DNA from: an uncultured Campylobacter sp.
GTDB taxonomy: Bacteria > Campylobacterota > Campylobacteria > Campylobacterales > Campylobacteraceae
DNA: 10,247 nt
Direction: 5' to 3'
NCBI RefSeq assembly: GCF_938045405.1
Contig: NZ_CALIMW010000206.1
Location: forward strand, 1 to 10,247
In this document: positions 6,149 through 10,247 of the stretch, piece after piece
How the letters are laid out: each line of letters opens with the position of its first letter
Numbering within the stretch: position 1 is the stretch's first letter
Translations under genes and position numbers: made by a program
Notes under the pieces: generated by a model
The model's input: only the letters and a program-made list of their open reading frames with translations
Told to the model about the DNA's origin: nothing
Database searches by the model: none

Positions 6149-6742
6149 TTGGATCGATCGTAAAATCAAGCCTTTAAAATTCTATTGCTCGGTTTTGACC
6201 TGCTACGCGATTTTCGCGGCATATAAAGGCGGTAAAACGAGATCGTTAGGGTAGCTTTAAGGTGCAGCGATTTTTTCGCTTGCGTATACGGTTTAAGGCG
6301 CTTGGTAATTTCAGTTTACTCGCAGAATTTTAAGATACGCGGTTTTTTGATACTATAGCAGCGAGATTTTTTGGGTTTTTAGCGCGAAGGTATTTGGCGA
6401 ATTTGCAGTGCTATGGCTTTGATTTTTGTCGAGAAATTTTAGAATTTTACGATTTCGCAAGAGAATTTTGTGTGTTTTGGCGCCGCGTCGAACTTAAAAT
6501 TTCATCTTGCCGCCGCGTAAGATTGCGCGTCCAATCTTTCTGTTTTTTTAAATACGACGTATGTTTTGAGATTCGCGTCCGTTTTTAAAATTTTACTCCG
6601 AATAAACGCCGAATTCACAAAATGAGCCGCCCGGCGATAATTTTAGAAAGCCGTGCAAGCCTACAATGCAAAAGCAAAGCTTTATGAGAAGCGGAACCTA
6701 AGGCGCCTTTACCGATAATTTAGCCGCTCAAAATGCCGCGAC

Positions 6743-6770
6743 TTTAAAATTTAGCGAGTTAAATTTTAAA
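6743..6770. repeat. Hairpin with 11-bp AT arms and GCGAGT loop
   Basis: TTTAAAATTTA (6743-6753) pairs perfectly with TAAATTTTAAA (6760-6770) around the six-base loop GCGAGT. The core TAAAATTT-x-GCGAG-x-TAAATT recurs in the next hairpin, 50 bases downstream. Confidence 0.6.
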
Positions 6771-6793
6771 ATTTATGCCACTTGCTGTGGCTG

Positions 6794-6830
6794 GTAAAAT
6801 TTCGCGAGCTAAATTGCGCTGAAATTTTAC
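6794..6830. repeat. Hairpin with 10-bp arms, related to the preceding one
   Basis: GTAAAATTTC (6794-6803) pairs perfectly with GAAATTTTAC (6821-6830). Inside, GCG (6804-6806) can pair with CGC (6817-6819), leaving one bulged base and a ten-base loop. It shares the words AAAATTT, GCGAG and TAAATT with the hairpin at 6743, so the two look like diverged copies of one element. Confidence 0.6.
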
Positions 6831-7059
6831 GAACGGCGACAAAAACTATTCGGCGTAGAATTTTATTTGGCTTGCTTATGCGGAGCGAGGGTTTAAGCTT
6901 GCAAGTAACCGCGGTTTTTGCTTTACGCTCGCACCAACCGTCCAAAGTAAGCGCGATGTTTATCTTGGCTACGCTTTAATGCGCGAGGTTTTTGTGTCGC
7001 CGTAAAATACAAATTTACAAGCTTTTGGGATTGTAGATTAATTTTGCGCGCTTGCAGAT

Positions 7060-7213
7060 CGCTTTTGAAATTTTGTCAAAATCTGAATTTCTATCCGTGC
7101 AATGCCCATAAATTTCTTAGCGTCAAACGGCTAATCCTGCTCGCAGCGCTGCTGTTTGAAATTCATAGTGCCTGTAAGCCGCTTTTTAAAGTTTCGCCAA
7201 AATATGAAATTTC
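7060..7213. repeat. Diverged direct repeat pair of about 33 bp
   Basis: The copies are at 7060-7091 and 7180-7213. Both run CGCTTTT, AAA, TTT, CAAAAT, TGAA, TTTC in the same order, with point changes and a two-base length difference. The sequence just before each copy is also weakly similar (CTTGCAG against CCTGTAA). It suggests an old duplication of about 120 bases. Confidence 0.45.
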
Positions 7214-7657
7214 GCTCATGAATCATGAATTCTGACTCTGAAATGTAGAATTTTGCCTGCAACCGCAAATTACGTACGCAATAATGTGGCGTCAAATTTT
7301 ATTTCGGTATAGCAGCGCTGAATTTCTTGGGCGGAAAGCGTATCGATTGATCTTGCCACATCGTGATGAGGGCGTGCGTTTAATGCTTGAGCGGATTGAA
7401 TTAGCTCGCGCGTCCATGAAATTTAGCCGATCAAATTTTATGCGCGTCAGACAGCCTTCGAATTCTGCTCGCTCGCGTAACAAATCCATTAAGCTGAGTT
7501 TTAAATTCTGTCTATCTGCCTCAAATGGAAATTTTATCTGCAAAATAGGCGAGGCGTAAATTGAATTTGAATGCCACTCGCTCACCCGTGGAATTCCGCC
7601 GGGTTGTAAGCTTGCTAAAGCACTCTAAGCCGCGTTGTGCGCTACGGTTTGCCCTCA

Positions 7658-8728
7658 TTACAGCTCGCTAAAACGCTCAAAGCGGGCTTTTAGAGATTTT
7701 GCATTTTTGTTTAAAAGCTCTGCTTGCGCGGCGAGCTTATCTGCGTATGTTTGAAGCGCCGTCGCATACTTAGCATGCGCATCAAAGTCCGATTTTAGCG
7801 CGTAAATTTCATCTTTTACCGATTTGATATTTTGCGCGAGCACCTCGTCTTTTACGAAGGTGCGGATCGTGCCTAAAAGCGCCAGCAGCGTCGTGGGCGA
7901 TGCCGCAAAAATGCCGATTTGCGCGCAGTACTCAAGCACCTGCGGCAGCCTCTCGCAGACGTAGACGAAAACCGCCTCGCTAGGCACAAATAACACCGCA
8001 AACTCCGTGCTAAGAGGCGGTATTATGTATTTTTCCGCTATATCTGCGGCGTGCTTTTTCATATCAGTGGTGAGTTGCTTATCCGCACTAGCAAGCGCTG
8101 CGGCGTCGTTTGAGGCGGAGGCGGCGATGATCTTTTCATAGCTTTGAAGTGGGAATTTTGAGTCGATGCAAAGAATTTTTTCTTTTGCGATATGCAGCGC
8201 GCAGTCCGCAATCCTGCCGTTTGGTAGGTGCTTTTGCAGCTCGTAAAATGCGGTGTTTTGCCCATAAATCATCGATAAAATTCTCTCTAATCGATACTCA
8301 CCGAAGTTGCCACGCAGCTTGACGTTGCCTAAAATCGAGTTTAGCCTTGCGATTTCGTCACGCACCTGAAGCGAAGTTTTATTTTGCTCGCTCATTCGCG
8401 CTAGATTTTCCGCTATGTCCTTAAAGCCACGATCCAGCGAGCTTAAATTCTCGCTAAGTGCGCTGTTTTGGCGTTGCAAGCCCTCGCCTAGGGATCTATT
8501 AAGATAATAGAGCTTATCGTTAAAGCCGTCGTTTAGGCTTTGATTTAGCTTAAAAAGCTCGGCACTTGCTCTCGCACTTTGAGCTGTGAGCCTTTCGCTT
8601 AAAAGCTCGCTAAGCGTGGAGTTTGCATCGCTTATGCGGCGGTTTTGTAGCACGAGCGCGATCAGTAGGGCAAGCACCAGCGCCGCAAAAAAGGCAAACG
8701 CCGCGAGCGCAATCCCATCAGCGCCCAT
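7658..8728 (-). CDS. rmuC: RmuC, membrane-anchored DNA recombination protein
   Basis: RmuC limits inversion and rearrangement at short inverted repeats in E. coli and carries a putative nuclease-like domain. Residues 6-27 form one membrane helix, followed by a long coiled coil (about 30-130). The RmuC domain then shows RGNFGE (139-144), LPNGRIADCAL (168-178), IDSKFPL (188-194) and FVPSEAVF (247-254), all hallmarks of the family. It ends in a second helical region. At 356 residues it is shorter than the E. coli protein (about 475), mainly in the terminal parts. ATG 8728 overlaps the end of the upstream gene by 11 bases, so the two are translated from one message. Downstream lies the long gene-poor region, where no clear terminator was seen. 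Confidence 0.93.
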   Translation of the reverse strand: MGADGIALAAFAFFAALVLALLIALVLQNRRISDANSTLSELLSERLTAQSARASAELFKLNQSLNDGFNDKLYYLNRSLGEGLQRQNSALSENLSSLDRGFKDIAENLARMSEQNKTSLQVRDEIARLNSILGNVKLRGNFGEYRLERILSMIYGQNTAFYELQKHLPNGRIADCALHIAKEKILCIDSKFPLQSYEKIIAASASNDAAALASADKQLTTDMKKHAADIAEKYIIPPLSTEFAVLFVPSEAVFVYVCERLPQVLEYCAQIGIFAASPTTLLALLGTIRTFVKDEVLAQNIKSVKDEIYALKSDFDAHAKYATALQTYADKLAAQAELLNKNAKSLKARFERFSEL

Positions 8729-9527
8729 TTTCTTGCACGCTTTGCGGATCTAAAATTTCATTTTTGTAGCGTAGATATTCGATGTCGTTGTTAAGCGCGC
8801 GATTTTCCTCAAGCAAAACCTCGTGTTTAGTGCGAAGCGCGGCGATGTCGCGGCTGATGTAATAAATTTCGTTGCGGATGTAAATCGCCGGCACCGTCAG
8901 CAAAAACGCAAATCCGATCAGCAGATAAACGACTAAAAGCTGATAAAGCGTGAGATTTTTCTCCTTTTTTTTCTCGGCATCGTAGTTGCGTAGTAGCTCG
9001 TCTTGTGCGCCAGCAAAACTGCCATAGCTGCGCCCTGCGGCAAGGCTTGCATAATCATGCACGCCCATATCCGCGTAATTTTGATTTTGCGTGCCTGTAA
9101 AGTTCGCACCCGTAAACGCAGCATAATCCGCTGTGCCGATAAAATTGGCACCTGCAAAATCGCCGTAGCTCGCTCCGCTGGAATTATCGCTGCCGCGAGT
9201 GGCTGAAATATTTGCGTCGCCGCGTCCTTTTAATTTTACTTTGCTGCTTTTATTAAATTTTGTTCCGCCGCTTTCGGAATTTAGATAGTTTTGAGTGTTT
9301 GTAAAGCCTGAACTTTCGAATCCCAAGCTAGTAAAATCATCGTAATCGCCCGCTGAGCCCGCGTAGTTTCGTTTTACGGCAAGATCTGCGGCAAGCTTAT
9401 CTTCTATCTCCTCATCCGTCAGATCCTCCATAGCTCGTCTTTTCGCAAGCTCTATGCCCGCTAGATCAGATGTCCCTGCGAAGTCGTGCCCATCATCGTC
9501 GTCGGCAAAATATTCATATTTGTTCAT
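8718..9527 (-). CDS. Single-pass membrane protein with FtsL/FtsB-like coiled coil, 269 aa
   Basis: ATG 9527 has GGAG six bases upstream. The first ~190 residues are hydrophilic, low in complexity and rich in Asp, Gly, Ser, Ala and Asn, so they are probably disordered and cytoplasmic. Within them a 14-residue tandem repeat is visible (about 121-134 and 135-148), built around GANF-x-GT, with a partial echo YGSFAGA at 168-174. A lysine-rich AEKKKEKN precedes one membrane helix (about 194-216). A periplasmic coiled coil follows (about 219-258), ending NEILDP. The short positive-inside helix plus coiled coil matches the architecture of divisome proteins FtsL, FtsB and DivIC, which are normally only about 100 residues, so the long N-terminus is unusual. 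The gene overlaps rmuC by 11 bases. The division role is inferred from architecture only. Confidence 0.8.
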   Translation of the reverse strand: MNKYEYFADDDDGHDFAGTSDLAGIELAKRRAMEDLTDEEIEDKLAADLAVKRNYAGSAGDYDDFTSLGFESSGFTNTQNYLNSESGGTKFNKSSKVKLKGRGDANISATRGSDNSSGASYGDFAGANFIGTADYAAFTGANFTGTQNQNYADMGVHDYASLAAGRSYGSFAGAQDELLRNYDAEKKKEKNLTLYQLLVVYLLIGFAFLLTVPAIYIRNEIYYISRDIAALRTKHEVLLEENRALNNDIEYLRYKNEILDPQSVQENGR

Positions 9528-9646
9528 TTAAAATCTCCATAAATTTAAAAACCACGATCTTATCTTTACTCGCCGCCAAGGCGCCTGCGTCAAGGTAAAT
9601 TCGGCTCGAAGCCAGCAGCTAGCGTGTACCCAGCAATGGGCCGTTA

Positions 9647-9700
9647 AGGTAAAATTTAAAAGCAAAGCTACGAGCAAAATTTTTCTTTGCAATTTTACCT
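9647..9700. repeat. Large inverted repeat with AT arms
   Basis: AGGTAAAATT (9647-9656) pairs perfectly with AATTTTACCT (9691-9700), and GCAAAG (9662-9667) pairs with CTTTGC (9685-9690). The five bases TAAAA are bulged on one side. The inner loop is 17 bases. It has the same design as other intergenic hairpins in this window. Confidence 0.6.
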
Positions 9701-9780
9701 CGGTAAATGGAATTTTATCTTAACTTGCCAAATTCTATCTCGGCCAGCAAAAGCAAAATTTTAATTTAGCGGGCTATTTT

Positions 9781-9859
9781 TGTTAATTTTGCTCGCTCTT
9801 TTCACGATACTGTATAGCGGCGGAAGCTACGAAAGGAAGCATCGTGTTAATTTTGCTCG
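9781..9859. repeat. 15-bp exact direct repeat, 64 bases apart
   Basis: TGTTAATTTTGCTCG occurs at 9781-9795 and 9845-9859, each followed by a pyrimidine- and T-rich run. Between them CACGAT (9803-9808) and ATCGTG (9841-9846) form an inverted pair. No function is evident. Confidence 0.55.
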
Positions 9860-10095
9860 TTTTTTGCACCGGCAGGCTTGGGAAATTCATTTTGACAGGT
9901 AAAAATCAAGTTCGCTTTACTCGGCTTATTTTATAAAATTTTCTCAAATCGTCTGAAAAACCGCTTAAAATTTTACTGCGTCTTCGATGCGCCTTAAAAC
10001 GCTAAGTGAAGGATATCGCTTGCAAGATAAGCTCTATCATCTAAAATGGCGATGAAATCAACGGCTCGTCTGTAAAATTTCGTTAAAGCAAAGAA

Positions 10096-10145
10096 CGAGA
10101 TTTGGCATTACGCCGCTTGCTTTAGGTGCCAAATTTTAACTCTCG
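10096..10145. repeat. Hairpin with 8 + 4 bp stem
   Basis: ATTTGGCA (10100-10107) pairs perfectly with TGCCAAAT (10127-10134) around a 19-base loop. CGAG (10096-10099) can pair with CTCG (10142-10145) across a seven-base one-sided bulge. Possible terminator or structured RNA element of a gene outside the window. Confidence 0.5.
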
Positions 10146-10247
10146 CTCGGTTCTGTATCTATGTTGCCACTTAGTTTTTAAAATATGCAGCAGTTAAATC
10201 TCATAAAATTATACATTAAATTTAGCGTAAAATTAAACGTTAAATTT

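Larger units (their letters stand above)
5592..7657. other. About 2.07 kb without a convincing gene
   Basis: Several open frames of 60-97 codons occur here, but none has a good ribosome binding site, sensible composition or family resemblance, and two (7284-7559 and 7292-7585) are mutually antisense. The sequence is a mosaic of GC-rich words and AAAATTTT-type words. It contains diverged direct repeats (5866/6001 and 7060/7180), two neighbouring hairpins with AAATTT arms (6743-6830) and a 12-bp palindrome (6137-6148). It reads like decayed or non-coding DNA. No tRNA, tmRNA or CRISPR pattern was seen by eye. Confidence 0.6.
9528..10247. other. 720 bases without a gene, at the right edge
   Basis: No open frame with a ribosome binding site or family resemblance is seen on either strand. 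The stretch holds two sizeable hairpins (9647-9700 and 10096-10145), a 15-bp direct repeat (9781/9845) and many AAATTT words. The promoter of the minus-strand operon ending in rmuC must lie in the first part; an ATCTTA (TAAGAT on the minus strand, 9557-9562) is a weak -10 candidate. Confidence 0.6.

Noticed and set aside
6394..6979. Two plus-strand frames of 64 and 65 codons in the gene-poor region
   Set aside because: Random-looking translations (Phe/Arg/Cys-rich or mixed), no start context, no domain; the second overlaps a hairpin.
7284..7585. Two overlapping frames of 91 and 97 codons on opposite strands
   Set aside because: Mutually antisense, composition looks random, neither has a ribosome binding site; most likely chance openness.

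Overview
The window looks like a chromosomal segment of a Campylobacter species, or a close relative in the Campylobacterota, with unusually high G+C for the genus. TruD, QueC, RmuC and RNase P RNA are all recognisable. The housekeeping genes are GC-rich, yet both the genes and the gaps are studded with the word AAATTT and its extensions. Oral, moderately GC-rich species such as C. gracilis, C. rectus or C. showae would fit; that species guess is inference.

Left part (1-1600): the 3' end of queC (queuosine biosynthesis) ends at a GC-rich hairpin terminator. A gap with a second large inverted repeat follows, then a clear TATAAT promoter and an AT-rich pair of small genes. The first (668-1150) resembles immunity-type proteins often found beside polymorphic toxins. 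The second is a two-helix membrane protein whose ribosome binding site and reading frame do not agree.

Middle (1600-5600): a gene on the minus strand encodes a protein with a degenerate, cysteine-poor SdhB-like N-terminus and possibly an HdrB-like C-terminus. It is divergent from truD (tRNA pseudouridine-13 synthase). Between truD and rnpB lies an AT-rich foreign-looking island on the minus strand. It consists of a toxin C-terminal domain with no start codon and no carrier protein, overlapping an intact immunity-type gene. This looks like an orphan toxin/immunity module of the contact-dependent-inhibition or polymorphic-toxin kind. rnpB (RNase P RNA) follows with its own -10 box, then a small lipoprotein gene with a TTG start.

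Right part (5600-10247): about 2.07 kb without any convincing gene, holding diverged direct repeats and hairpins with AAATTT-type arms. Then comes a minus-strand pair with an 11-base overlap: a single-pass membrane protein with an FtsL/FtsB-like coiled-coil end, followed by rmuC. The last 720 bases are again non-coding and hold two more large hairpins and a short direct repeat.

The most interesting items are the orphan toxin/immunity module beside rnpB, the family of AAATTT-armed extragenic palindromes together with the excess of AAATTT words, and the possible single-base frameshift near 1217. No complete new defence system or CRISPR array is visible.
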